NCBI GenBank assembly: GCA_009784525.1
Contig: WRBM01000007.1
Coordinates: 1 to 64,000 of the forward strand
Length of the DNA stretch: 64,000 bases
Direction: 5' to 3'
From: Erysipelotrichales bacterium
GTDB lineage: Bacteria; Bacillota_I; Bacilli_A; Acholeplasmatales; WRBM01
Shown piece after piece: positions 8,965-18,923 of the stretch; position 1 is the stretch's first letter; each line of letters opens with the position of its first letter. The position numbers and the translations under genes are program-made. The notes under the pieces were generated by a model, which ran no database searches, had not been told where the DNA came from, and saw only the letters and a list, made by a program, of their open reading frames with translations.

Positions 8965-11900
8965 ATGAAAAAGTGTAAAATCGGAATGCTGATCGTTTCA
9001 GTTATTCTAAGTGTGGCCGTGCTGATTGGTTGTCAAGGCGGCACAACAACAAAGGAGCCAATACCAAATGAATATACAATAACCTATGTTTTAAATGGTG
9101 GAACAAATCATGAAAATAATCCGACAACATTTACAGAAAGTAATTTGCCACTTACAATTCAGGCGGCATCGAGAGACGGCTATGAATTTAAAGGTTGGTT
9201 TACAAATGCTAATTTCACTGGGGGTATTGTTACACAGATAACACAAGTTGGTAATGTAAGGCTGTATGCCCAGTGGCAACCGTTAGTAAAAACTTATACG
9301 ATTAGCTATAGTTTAAATGGTGGGACAAACCATGCGGCTAACCCAACAACTTTTACAGAAAGCGCATTGCCATTAACTCTTAATCCCGCAACAAAAGCAG
9401 GTCATAACTTTTTAGGGTGGTTTACAAATGCTAACTTTACTGGAGCAGCGATTACTCAAATTACAGAAACTGGTAATATTACCTTATATGCTCAATTTGA
9501 AGCAATCGAGTACACAATTTCTTATGAGTTAAATGGTGGAATAAATCATGAAAATAATCCTAGCTCATTTGTTATAACTGCTTTACCAGTTCAATTATAT
9601 CCTGCTTCAAAGACTGGATACACTTTTATGGGCTGGTTTCTTAATCCAGAATTAGAAGGAACTCCTATAACTGAATTAAGAGATATTGCCAGAGACGTCA
9701 AATTATATGCTAGCTTTGAAATGCCGATAGCGATAACTTATCACCTTGATGGTGGAACTAATCATGCGGATAATCCAGAGGTTTTATACCAATCGCAATT
9801 ACCGTTTACGCTTTTAAATCCTACTAGAAATGGCTATGAATTCCTTGGTTGGTTTAGAACAGCTGACTTCCAAGATGAAGCAGTAACAGTATTAAGAGCA
9901 GATGATAAAGGTTTTGAGCTATTTGCTCAATGGGCAGAGATTGTTGATTATACTATAACTTATCACCTTGATGGTGGAATAAATCATGCTAAGAATCCAG
10001 AGATTTATAATAGGACAATGTTACCTTTAGTTTTAGAAATGCCAACAAAAGAAGGTTATATTTTCCTTGGTTGGTTCAATAATCCAGAATTTACAGGTGA
10101 ATTAATTCAATCTTTACAAAAAGGACAAACTGGGGATCTTAATCTTTATGCAAAATGGGAAGCAGAACCAACTTTTGATGTGAATTTTGAACTTAATGGC
10201 GGAGTTTTCGGTTTTTTAAGTCCAGAGGATTTATTTACAGAGTTCTTAACTGATCTTCATGGATTTTTAACTAATCGTAACTTTCCAGGATTAACACCAG
10301 ACCTTAAAACCTTTATGCATGGCGAAGGTAATACTTCTGGTTTCTTAGGAACTTTTACAAATGGCACTAATCAAGTATTAGGACCTGTTATGCAAGTATT
10401 GTTTGTCACTGGTAACCGTGATTTTAATCCTAGTTTAGGAAATGCAGAAGCTTTCTTCATCTATCATCCTACGTATCGGGAAAGATGGTTGCCATTTTTT
10501 GATCAGCTTGATTTATATATGCGAGCGGTAAATGCAACACAGTCTTTGTGGACTGACTCGTTTGCAGCACCAATTAGAATTATGGACTGGATTTTAAATA
10601 TTAGAGCAGCGCATCCAAACACTAATTTCATGCCAGCAGGACCTGAGATTCCAGAAACATTCAGAACAAAACATTTTCCTTTTACGATTCCGGTTCCTAG
10701 AAGACTAGGTTATGAATTTGACGGATGGTTTACAAGTTCTGACTTTAGCGGTGAAGCTGTTACGATATTAACAGAAGCTAAAGATATAAGTCTTTATGCA
10801 AAGTGGGTGCCTATTCCTGACGTTTACACGATTACTTATGTATTAAACGGTGGAACAAATCATGCTAATAATCCATATATTCTGCACGCAAATGATTTGC
10901 CTATTAAGATTTATCCAGCTGAAAAAGTAGGATATCTCTTCATTGGTTGGTTTGATAATCCAGATTTTACAGGAGCAGCAATTGAAGAAATAACAGAAAG
11001 AGGCAGCCTCATCCTTTATGCTAATTTCGAATCACAAGCGCTTCATACAATTACTTATGAGCTAAATGGTGGGATAAATCACGCCAATAATCCAAGTACT
11101 TTCTTTGGTAGTGATTTACCGATTCAATTACAACCAGCAACTAAAGTTGGTTATACATTCCTTGGTTGGTTTGATAACCCGGATTTTACGGGAGTAGCAA
11201 TTAAAGAAATAACTCAGGCAGGCGATATTACGTTATATGCTAGTTTTGAAATAGAGAGAGAATATCAAATAACTTATGTTTTAAATGATGGCCAAAACAG
11301 TAGTAATAACCCAAATACTTTTGTTGGCAGTAAATTGCCGATTCAATTGTATCCGGCAGAAAAAGCGGGTTATATTTTCTTAGGTTGGTTCACAACCTCT
11401 GATTTTAGTGGCGAAGCTATAAATTCCATAACAGCAACAGGAGATATCACGTTATATGCTTCGTTTAAAGTAATTCCTTCTGATCATATTACTTATGTTT
11501 TAAATGGTGGAACGTGGAATCATCATACAATGAACCAATTAATGACGGATTTCTTGACAGACCTCCACACTTTTATGAGAGCGAATGGCCATACGGTTAT
11601 TGCTGATTTACAAATCTTTATTCATGGTGCGGCAGAAGCTAACGAATTTAGAGGCACATGGCAGACAGGCGGCTTAACAGGTGTAATTGGTGGATTACAT
11701 GCAGATGTTGCGAATGCCTTATGGATTGGTGCACTAAGAGACGGTACTGATCAAACAAGATTCTTCTATAATGATGAAATGCGGGCTAAATGGTTAGGTT
11801 TTGGTGATAAATTAGAAGCATTCACGCGTGCTGTTAACTCAGATCAAGGATTTTGGGGGAATGCTTGGCTTGCGGGAGTCAGATTTCCACAATTTGTAGT

Positions 11901-12132
11901 CAATCATTTTAAAACTCAGTGGCAAGCGGTTGATAGTTATAATTTTTTTCCAGAAATGAGTAATTTAAATCCAATTGTTCTTGAAGGGGGCGTTACCTCT
12001 TTACAAACTCCATGGCATAAAGAATATACTTTTATCGGTTGGTATACGACAGCTGACTTCCAAGAAGGAACAAAAATGACATCAATTCCAGCTGGATCAA
12101 CAAATGTAACTTTATTTGCTAGATGGGCTTAA
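8965..12132 (+). CDS. InlB B-repeat (Listeria-Bacteroides repeat) surface lipoprotein
   Basis: Signal peptide plus lipobox LIGCQGG; many repeats ITYxLNGGTNHxxNPxxF...GYxFxGWFxxxxFTG...LYAxW; start set at 8965 by RBS and signal peptide. Confidence 0.92.
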   Translation: MKKCKIGMLIVSVILSVAVLIGCQGGTTTKEPIPNEYTITYVLNGGTNHENNPTTFTESNLPLTIQAASRDGYEFKGWFTNANFTGGIVTQITQVGNVRLYAQWQPLVKTYTISYSLNGGTNHAANPTTFTESALPLTLNPATKAGHNFLGWFTNANFTGAAITQITETGNITLYAQFEAIEYTISYELNGGINHENNPSSFVITALPVQLYPASKTGYTFMGWFLNPELEGTPITELRDIARDVKLYASFEMPIAITYHLDGGTNHADNPEVLYQSQLPFTLLNPTRNGYEFLGWFRTADFQDEAVTVLRADDKGFELFAQWAEIVDYTITYHLDGGINHAKNPEIYNRTMLPLVLEMPTKEGYIFLGWFNNPEFTGELIQSLQKGQTGDLNLYAKWEAEPTFDVNFELNGGVFGFLSPEDLFTEFLTDLHGFLTNRNFPGLTPDLKTFMHGEGNTSGFLGTFTNGTNQVLGPVMQVLFVTGNRDFNPSLGNAEAFFIYHPTYRERWLPFFDQLDLYMRAVNATQSLWTDSFAAPIRIMDWILNIRAAHPNTNFMPAGPEIPETFRTKHFPFTIPVPRRLGYEFDGWFTSSDFSGEAVTILTEAKDISLYAKWVPIPDVYTITYVLNGGTNHANNPYILHANDLPIKIYPAEKVGYLFIGWFDNPDFTGAAIEEITERGSLILYANFESQALHTITYELNGGINHANNPSTFFGSDLPIQLQPATKVGYTFLGWFDNPDFTGVAIKEITQAGDITLYASFEIEREYQITYVLNDGQNSSNNPNTFVGSKLPIQLYPAEKAGYIFLGWFTTSDFSGEAINSITATGDITLYASFKVIPSDHITYVLNGGTWNHHTMNQLMTDFLTDLHTFMRANGHTVIADLQIFIHGAAEANEFRGTWQTGGLTGVIGGLHADVANALWIGALRDGTDQTRFFYNDEMRAKWLGFGDKLEAFTRAVNSDQGFWGNAWLAGVRFPQFVVNHFKTQWQAVDSYNFFPEMSNLNPIVLEGGVTSLQTPWHKEYTFIGWYTTADFQEGTKMTSIPAGSTNVTLFARWA

Positions 12133-12149
12133 AATACTAATAAATCGAA

Positions 12150-12187
12150 AGAGCAAGGCTCCAAAGTGGAAGTCCTGCTTTTTTCTT
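12150..12187 (+). terminator. Rho-independent terminator
   Basis: agcaaggctcc-aaagt-ggaagtcctgct-tttttc. Confidence 0.7.
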
Positions 12188-12251
12188 TGTTGGCGCCACT
12201 TGAAAAAAAGTTTAAAATATTATATAATTTATTAGATGAGGTTTTAATAGT

Positions 12252-13685
12252 ATGCAAGATAAAAAATATAGATTTAGATATGCGCCAAGCCCAACAGGGT
12301 CACTTCACATAGGTGGCGCCAGAACAGCGATATTTAATTGGCTTTATGCAAGAAGCATAAATGGCGAATTTATTATCAGAGTTGAAGATACAGACGTAGA
12401 AAGAAATGTCAAAGGCGGCGAAGCATCACAATTAAATGGCCTTAAGTGGTTAGGACTTGATTATGATGAATCACCGGAAAACCCTGGAAAATATGGCCCG
12501 TATCGGCAGTTAGAAAGATTGGATATTTATAAAAAATATGCCGATATTTTAATTGAAAAGGGATTAGCCTATAAATGCTTTTGTACAAGCGATGAACTGG
12601 AAAAAGAAAGAGAAGCGCAAAAAACTTCTGGTATTGATAATATTCATTACTCGCGCAAATGTCTTGATAAACAAAATCAAGATAAGCCTTTTGCGATCCG
12701 ATTTAAAGTTCCTGCTAAAGAAGCGTATGAGTTTAATGATTTGGTCAGAGGTGAATTATCATTTCAATCAGCCGATATTGGTGATTGGGTAATAATTAAA
12801 AACAATGGTATTCCTACTTATAACTTTGCGGTTGTTATTGATGATCATCTAATGGAAATAACGCATGTTTTAAGAGGTGAAGAGCACTTACCTAATACAC
12901 CAAGACAAATTATGGTTTATAGAGCCTTAAACTGGGAAACGCCGCTTTTTGGTCATATGACTTTAATTGTTAACGAAGAGAAAAAGAAGTTAAGTAAGCG
13001 AGATCCTTCAATTGTCCAGTTTATCCAACAGTATCTGGAATTAGGTTATTTGCCGGAAGCTTTATTTAATTTCATTGCCCTTTTAGGATGGAGCCCAAAA
13101 AATAATGAAGAAATAATGACTATTGAAAGCTTTGTTAAAGAATTTGATCCAAAAAGATTGTCAAAAGCGCCTGCTTTCTTTGATACAGATAAATTACTTT
13201 ATATAAATAAAGAATATATCAAGAAATTAGACTTAGATGATTTTACAGAACTATGTATGCCGCATTTAGTTGAAGCGGGAATCGATATCACAGATTTTGA
13301 GCATGTTAAGATGCTTTGTTCGTTATTTCAGGAAAGAACAGCTTATGGCAAACAGATAGTTTCTTTCGTGGAAGAGTTTTTTAATGATAATCGAAAACTT
13401 GATTCGGAATGTTTGGAAATTTTGCAAGAAGAAAGTAGCAAATCAGTGCTTTTAAAGTTCTCTGAAGAATTAAGTAATCTGAAAAAAATAGATGAAAGTA
13501 ATGTCAGAGAAATTATTAAAAATGTTCAATTAGAAACAAACGTTAAAGGTAAGGCTTTATTTATGCCAATTAGGGTCGCAACTACTTTTATGTTGCATGG
13601 ACCAGACCTGAATAAGTCTTTAGAAATTCTTGGCAAAAAGAAAGTTCAGGCTCGTCTGAAAAAAATAATTAAAGAATTTTCATAA
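12252..13685 (+). CDS. gltX: Glutamyl-tRNA synthetase
   Basis: RYAPSPTGSLHIGGARTAIFNWLYAR (HIGH), KKLSKRD (KMSKS-like). Confidence 0.97.
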   Translation: MQDKKYRFRYAPSPTGSLHIGGARTAIFNWLYARSINGEFIIRVEDTDVERNVKGGEASQLNGLKWLGLDYDESPENPGKYGPYRQLERLDIYKKYADILIEKGLAYKCFCTSDELEKEREAQKTSGIDNIHYSRKCLDKQNQDKPFAIRFKVPAKEAYEFNDLVRGELSFQSADIGDWVIIKNNGIPTYNFAVVIDDHLMEITHVLRGEEHLPNTPRQIMVYRALNWETPLFGHMTLIVNEEKKKLSKRDPSIVQFIQQYLELGYLPEALFNFIALLGWSPKNNEEIMTIESFVKEFDPKRLSKAPAFFDTDKLLYINKEYIKKLDLDDFTELCMPHLVEAGIDITDFEHVKMLCSLFQERTAYGKQIVSFVEEFFNDNRKLDSECLEILQEESSKSVLLKFSEELSNLKKIDESNVREIIKNVQLETNVKGKALFMPIRVATTFMLHGPDLNKSLEILGKKKVQARLKKIIKEFS

Positions 13686-13689
13686 TAAG

Positions 13690-13721
13690 AAAAAAGCCTT
13701 TTTGTGTAAATTAGGCTTTTA
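13690..13721 (+). terminator. Rho-independent terminator after gltX
   Basis: aaaagcct...aggctttta hairpin with T tract. Confidence 0.7.
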
Positions 13722-13765
13722 TTTTACGAAAAAACAGCCACAATATTTTATGAGGCTTGATATTT

Positions 13766-15217
13766 ATGAGCAAACTATGTGTCAAAGCAATTTTATTCCT
13801 TAGTGTTTATCTAATAATTCTTTTAGTTTTTATTTTTTTCTTTCAAGTCAGATTTATATATATTTATATTGCCTCGAATCTTTTTTATATGCAATGGGGC
13901 TCACACGCAATTTTAAATAATAAAAGTTATCTTATTCCTTTTATGTCTTTTATCGTGCCACTACCTTTTTTAGGTTTTTTGGTTTTTATCCTGATTAAGC
14001 GGACGACGTTTGTTACTAATTATCATCATTATTCAATATTAGAACCAGAGATATTTATTTATAATCAAGATATAAAAGAAGACGAAATATTTAGAAGATT
14101 ACACATGATATCGGGAAAAAGTGTTAGAAAAAATGAAACAGATATAGAAGTTCTTCGTAATGGTGATGCTTTCTTTCCAAGATTATTTTCGCTAGTTGAA
14201 CAAGCAGAAAAATATATCTTTTTAGAATTTGCGATTATTAAAACAGATAAAACAGGCAGAAGATTACTTGAATTATTGAATGAAAAAGCAAGAACTGGTG
14301 TTAAAGTTAAGATTATTCTTGATGGAATGATAACAAGAAAAAAATTTCGCAATCAAAAATATTTAGATTCCTTGAAATTTTTAAAAATCAATATTTTTAA
14401 TAAATTAAATAATGATTATCTAAAGACGGGTGCAAATTTTAGACTTCACCGCAAACTTTGTATCGTCGATGGTAAGTTTGGTCTGGTCTGTGGCTTCAAT
14501 ATCGCTGATGAATATTTATATCCTAGCCAAAAATTTCATTATTGTCGTGATAATGGAGTTTTGGTCAAAGGTATAATAATTAGCGAATTACTGGAGATAT
14601 TTAAAAAAGACTGGTATTTTATTTCAAAAGAAAAAGTTAGTGTAGAAACAGAGATTGACGAAGTTGATGGTCAAAATACTTGTATATTTTTAGAATCAGG
14701 TCCTGATGGGAATAAAAAGAAAATTAAGCACTGCTATTTAGAAATGATTAATTTTGCAAAGCGGGAAATCAGGATAGCTACACCTTATTTAGTGCCTGAT
14801 GATTCTTTGATGAGGGCGCTCTTTATTGCGGTAGAGCGAGGCTGTCGAGTTAAAATACTTGTTCCTGGCAAAGCTGATAAAATCTTAGTCAATCAAGTTA
14901 CTAAAGCCTATTATCCAACACTTTTAAAAGCTGGTATCGAGATTTTTGAATATAACAACGTTTTTGTCCACAGCAAAACATTAATTATTGACGACATAGT
15001 TGTTTCTGTAGGAAGTGCTAATTTTGATATGCGTAGCATGGACACAAATTTTGAATCAACTTTAGTATTTAGTGGTCCTAAAGTTAGGGAATTTTATCTT
15101 GATTTTGAGAACGATTTATTATTATCTGACCAGATTGAATTATCGGAATATAATAAAAGTTCATTTGTTCTTAAACAGTTGCGCAGTTTTTTACGGGCTT
15201 TTTCATCTTTTTGCTGA
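13766..15217 (+). CDS. cls: Cardiolipin synthase (phospholipase D family)
   Basis: Two HxK motifs (HRKLCIVDGKFGLVCGFNIADEY; HSKTLIIDDIVVSVGSANFDMRS) after N-terminal TM helices. Confidence 0.93.
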   Translation: MSKLCVKAILFLSVYLIILLVFIFFFQVRFIYIYIASNLFYMQWGSHAILNNKSYLIPFMSFIVPLPFLGFLVFILIKRTTFVTNYHHYSILEPEIFIYNQDIKEDEIFRRLHMISGKSVRKNETDIEVLRNGDAFFPRLFSLVEQAEKYIFLEFAIIKTDKTGRRLLELLNEKARTGVKVKIILDGMITRKKFRNQKYLDSLKFLKINIFNKLNNDYLKTGANFRLHRKLCIVDGKFGLVCGFNIADEYLYPSQKFHYCRDNGVLVKGIIISELLEIFKKDWYFISKEKVSVETEIDEVDGQNTCIFLESGPDGNKKKIKHCYLEMINFAKREIRIATPYLVPDDSLMRALFIAVERGCRVKILVPGKADKILVNQVTKAYYPTLLKAGIEIFEYNNVFVHSKTLIIDDIVVSVGSANFDMRSMDTNFESTLVFSGPKVREFYLDFENDLLLSDQIELSEYNKSSFVLKQLRSFLRAFSSFC

Positions 15218-15224
15218 TTTTTCC

Positions 15225-15253
15225 TTGAAAATAAGCCGAAAATGCGGTATAAT
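15225..15253 (+). promoter_or_regulatory. SigA-type promoter
   Basis: TTGAAA (15225-15230), 17-nt spacer, TATAAT (15248-15253). Confidence 0.7.
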
Positions 15254-15280
15254 ATTAGAACATTGTTAGGAGAGTGTTTT

Positions 15281-16924
15281 ATGGTAAATAAACTAAAAAT
15301 TCTTTTTGGAGTTTTTATAATAGTTTTTGCTTTAGCTGCTTGCCGGTCCACAGCAGAAGTAAGTGTCAGAATTGATGAGGCTAGAACCTCAGTAACGAGA
15401 AATACAATTAATTTACGGATAGTTGTAAATGATCCACAAGCAAGAAATGACAATGTCAGTGCTATTTTAAGAGCACATTTGTTTTATGAAGACGATCGTG
15501 GCAGAGAAAGAGAACATTCTTCAAGAAGTCTTAATCGTACAATTATGGATCTTAGCTTTGAAGGTTTAGAACCTGATAAGGAATATAGAATGGTGATTAA
15601 AAGGACTAGTGGTGAACACGCTGATCTGTTAGAAGAAACTTTTAGAACTATTGATCTTGGCACAGAAGAAAATCCTTTTGAAATTAGAACAATCTCTGAA
15701 CTATTAGCGATTGAAGATGATCTTACTGGACATTTTCGTCTAATGAACGATTTGGATTTTAATTATCATGTTAACTTTGACCAAACAAAGATTCCTTTTA
15801 GAGCAATTGGAACAGTAAGCAGAAGATTTGCCGGAACGCTGGATGGACAAGGCTACACAATTAGAAATATTGAAAATTTTGATCTTTCTACAGCTAATGT
15901 TAGTTTAGGAATATTCGCCTCTGTCGCAACAGATGGGGTTGTAAAAAATTTAAACTTTGAGAATATAAACTTTGATACAAGAAATGACGCAGGCACGATT
16001 GTTAATCGCTCAATTGAGAACTTTGGGGTTGTTGCTGGGATAAATTTAGGGACAATCGAAAACGTTCATGTTAAAAATTTAACAGTTAATATTGGCTCAA
16101 CGCGTACAAATATTTTTCTTGGTGGAATTGCCGGAAACAATGATTTTAGAATTTTAGATTCAAGCGTTGTTGATTCCACGTTTCATGTTACTAATAATCG
16201 TAATATTTTTCTAGGTAGCATTGTTGGTTTAATGACCAGAGAAGATGCAGATGGCATAAATAGACTAGGCGAAATCAACCGTGTTTTTGCGGAAAATATC
16301 AACATCAATGTTACTTCGCAAAGTGGTGAGATTTTTGTCGGAGGAATCGCAGGAGAAACTAGAGCAGATATTAGAAATTCCTTTTTTGCTGGTACAATTT
16401 GGACATTTCATACAAATACTTCCGCTTCAAATATTACTAGTTCAATTACAGTCGGTGGAATTGTTGGTCGTTTTGGAAACGGAGCTATCGAAAATGTTTA
16501 TAGTGCTGCGGATATAAGAGCAACTGTCCGAGAAATTAGGCATGTTTATCTTGGGGGATTAGTTGGATCTTTTACTGGAGTTTTTTGTAGATTAATTGAT
16601 TCTTATAGTTTAAGTAACATGGAAATAATTTTTGAAACAACTGAACAGGAAGTCGCAACTGACTATCGGATTGGAGCTATTTATGGAGCGCCTAGATTTG
16701 TTAATGAAGTAGCAGTGCAAGTACCAATTATTGGAATAGTAGAGGCATTTGAAAATGTTAATTTATTTGTTTGGGTCGGCGATACGCCAATACCAGTAAC
16801 ATCCGCTTCTCCAACTGTATCTCTTAATCAATTAAATGACGTAACATTTTATACAAGTCTCCGTTTTAGTAGCGAGATTTGGAATTTAACAAATTTAAAC
16901 AATGGCAGAATACGTCTAAGATAA
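15281..16924 (+). CDS. Lipoprotein with GLUG-type repeats (putative surface protein)
   Basis: Signal peptide with lipobox ALAACRS; GTLDGQGYTIRNI and repeated xxGGIxGxxxxxIxNxxxx strands. Confidence 0.8.
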   Translation: MVNKLKILFGVFIIVFALAACRSTAEVSVRIDEARTSVTRNTINLRIVVNDPQARNDNVSAILRAHLFYEDDRGREREHSSRSLNRTIMDLSFEGLEPDKEYRMVIKRTSGEHADLLEETFRTIDLGTEENPFEIRTISELLAIEDDLTGHFRLMNDLDFNYHVNFDQTKIPFRAIGTVSRRFAGTLDGQGYTIRNIENFDLSTANVSLGIFASVATDGVVKNLNFENINFDTRNDAGTIVNRSIENFGVVAGINLGTIENVHVKNLTVNIGSTRTNIFLGGIAGNNDFRILDSSVVDSTFHVTNNRNIFLGSIVGLMTREDADGINRLGEINRVFAENININVTSQSGEIFVGGIAGETRADIRNSFFAGTIWTFHTNTSASNITSSITVGGIVGRFGNGAIENVYSAADIRATVREIRHVYLGGLVGSFTGVFCRLIDSYSLSNMEIIFETTEQEVATDYRIGAIYGAPRFVNEVAVQVPIIGIVEAFENVNLFVWVGDTPIPVTSASPTVSLNQLNDVTFYTSLRFSSEIWNLTNLNNGRIRLR

Positions 16925-16930
16925 AAAATT

Positions 16931-16958
16931 GTTAAGGAGTTTAAGAGACTCCTTTTAA
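16931..16958 (+). terminator. Rho-independent terminator
   Basis: aaggagtttaagagactcctttt. Confidence 0.7.
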
Positions 16959-16986
16959 TTTAATCAAAGATAAGGAGAGAATAAAA

Positions 16987-18828
16987 GTGATTTCTAAGAC
17001 ACGATTCATCAATTATAGCCGCTGTCGTCGTTATTGTGCTCTTGATGAAATACACAAGAAAAAGCTTTTGGCCACTATATCTTATGAAGATTTGTTAGAA
17101 GAGGAAGCGGAAGCAAAAAAAAATGAGCTTTACATGTCGATGTATGATGAGGAAGATGAAGATCTAATCTTTAAAGCTAATGAGCAGCTAGAGGCGATGA
17201 TGCCATATTATCGGAAAATTGAAATACTTGCTGGTTCAGTAATTTCTAGAAAATTTGGCAAGGATGTTATATTTAGTTTAAATACATATGATCAGAAGAA
17301 ATTCGAGGCTTTTTATGAAGATTATCGCTTTTACTGCTTTCTTGATGGCTTTTTGAAAAATGGCGATTCTTTCTCGGTCTTTGAGACTAAAGCAACGACA
17401 TCAAAAAAATTCCTTAATCTTGGACCAAATATCAAGAAAGTTAAAGAGTCGATTTTTACTACAAAAATTGATGATCCACAAGTATTAGTATTAAAGGAAC
17501 ATTATCAGCCAGATTTACTTAATGATCAGAAATATTTTACTTTCCGACAAAAACTTTTTGATAAATTTAATGATTGCGGACAATATGTTTTTGACTTAGC
17601 GTATCAGCGTTTTGTAATTGAGCATTCTGAGAATAAGGAAAAATTTGCTTTTAAAAAAGCTAAATATTATCTTGTTGTTTTAAATAGTGAATATATTCAT
17701 GATGGCAGAGTCGATGAAGAAGGAGAACCTATTTATCAGGACGACATTGTAAGTTTCATCGATCTCACCTCTATTACAGAAGAATATCAAAGCCTGATTG
17801 TTAATGATTTTCAGGTAGTTGAAGAAAATTTAAATATCATGGATGCTTCAAGGTGTTCAGTTAGTATTGCTTGTCAGCGCAAAAAAATTAAAGAATGTCC
17901 TTTTCTTAGTATTTGTTTTGATAAATTACCAAAAGAAAACTCTATCTTTGCTTATATGGGGAGCCATCATGGTTTTGGTGCAGAAAAGTTGAGTGCCTTG
18001 GAATTATATAATCAAGGATATTATCAGGCAACGGATATTCCTCACGAGTGGTTAGCTCGCAGAAATAATATTATTCAGCGCGATTGCATAGATAATAATA
18101 TTGCTTTCTTCCATCACCAAAAAATTAAAGCAGGAATAGAAGCAATAAGATATCCGATTTATCATCTGGACTTTGAAACATTCCCTTGTCCTTTGCCTCG
18201 CTTTAAAGGTGAAAAATGTTACTCCCAAAGCCTTTTTCAGTTTTCTTTGCATGTGGAGCATGCTCCTGGAAACTGTGATAAAGAAAAAGATCATTATAGT
18301 TTTTTAGCTAACAATCATGAAGATTGCCGGGAAAAACTAATGAACCAACTTTGTGATTTTATTAAAGATGATAAAGGCTCTGTTCTAGTTTATAATCAAG
18401 CCTTTGAAAAAACCAGACTAAAAGAAATGGCTGAACTTTATCCGGATTTAAGAGATAAAATCCTTTCGATACGCGAACGTATTTTTGACTTGCTGGATAT
18501 TGTTAAAGGCAATGCTAAGCTTTTTCAAGCTTTAGGTTTTACAGAGGATATCGCTAAAGAGATTAATTTTTATCACAATCGTTTAGACGGGTCATTTTCG
18601 ATAAAAAAGGTTTTACCAATTTTCAGTGATCTTTCTTATAAAGAACTAGTTGTGGCTAATGGTATGGATGCAGTTGCGACGTATGCTCGCTTTCCCAAGA
18701 TTGAAAAAGCAGAATTTGATAAGCTTTATCAGGCTTTAGTTGAATATTGTAAACAGGATACCTGGGCAATGGTGGAAATTTTGCAAAAATTAAAAAACAT
18801 CATTGATTATTCCAAAGATTTTGTGTAA
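16987..18828 (+). CDS. DUF2779 domain-containing protein
   Basis: N-terminal TRFINYSRCRRYCAL, PD-(D/E)XK-like FETKATTS, C-terminal YHLDFETFPCPLPRF...VYNQAFEKTRLKEMA...YCKQDTWAMVEIL exonuclease-like motifs. Confidence 0.85.
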   Translation: MISKTRFINYSRCRRYCALDEIHKKKLLATISYEDLLEEEAEAKKNELYMSMYDEEDEDLIFKANEQLEAMMPYYRKIEILAGSVISRKFGKDVIFSLNTYDQKKFEAFYEDYRFYCFLDGFLKNGDSFSVFETKATTSKKFLNLGPNIKKVKESIFTTKIDDPQVLVLKEHYQPDLLNDQKYFTFRQKLFDKFNDCGQYVFDLAYQRFVIEHSENKEKFAFKKAKYYLVVLNSEYIHDGRVDEEGEPIYQDDIVSFIDLTSITEEYQSLIVNDFQVVEENLNIMDASRCSVSIACQRKKIKECPFLSICFDKLPKENSIFAYMGSHHGFGAEKLSALELYNQGYYQATDIPHEWLARRNNIIQRDCIDNNIAFFHHQKIKAGIEAIRYPIYHLDFETFPCPLPRFKGEKCYSQSLFQFSLHVEHAPGNCDKEKDHYSFLANNHEDCREKLMNQLCDFIKDDKGSVLVYNQAFEKTRLKEMAELYPDLRDKILSIRERIFDLLDIVKGNAKLFQALGFTEDIAKEINFYHNRLDGSFSIKKVLPIFSDLSYKELVVANGMDAVATYARFPKIEKAEFDKLYQALVEYCKQDTWAMVEILQKLKNIIDYSKDFV

Positions 18829-18923
18829 TTTTAATGAATTTGAAAGTTACTTTTGTGTATTAATAGTGTTTTTATATACAATATAAAAGATATAGTAACA
18901 AAATCTCAAGGGGGAGAAAAACT

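Noticed and set aside
9091-9279. Minus-strand 62-aa ORF within the InlB-repeat gene
   Set aside because: Antisense to strongly repetitive coding sequence; no RBS.
15094-15453. 119-aa minus-strand ORF
   Set aside because: Antisense to the cls end and lipoprotein start, crosses a good promoter and signal peptide on the + strand.
18829-18923. T-box leader for cysS
   Set aside because: The leader is under 100 nt and I see no T-box core sequence or antiterminator/terminator pair.
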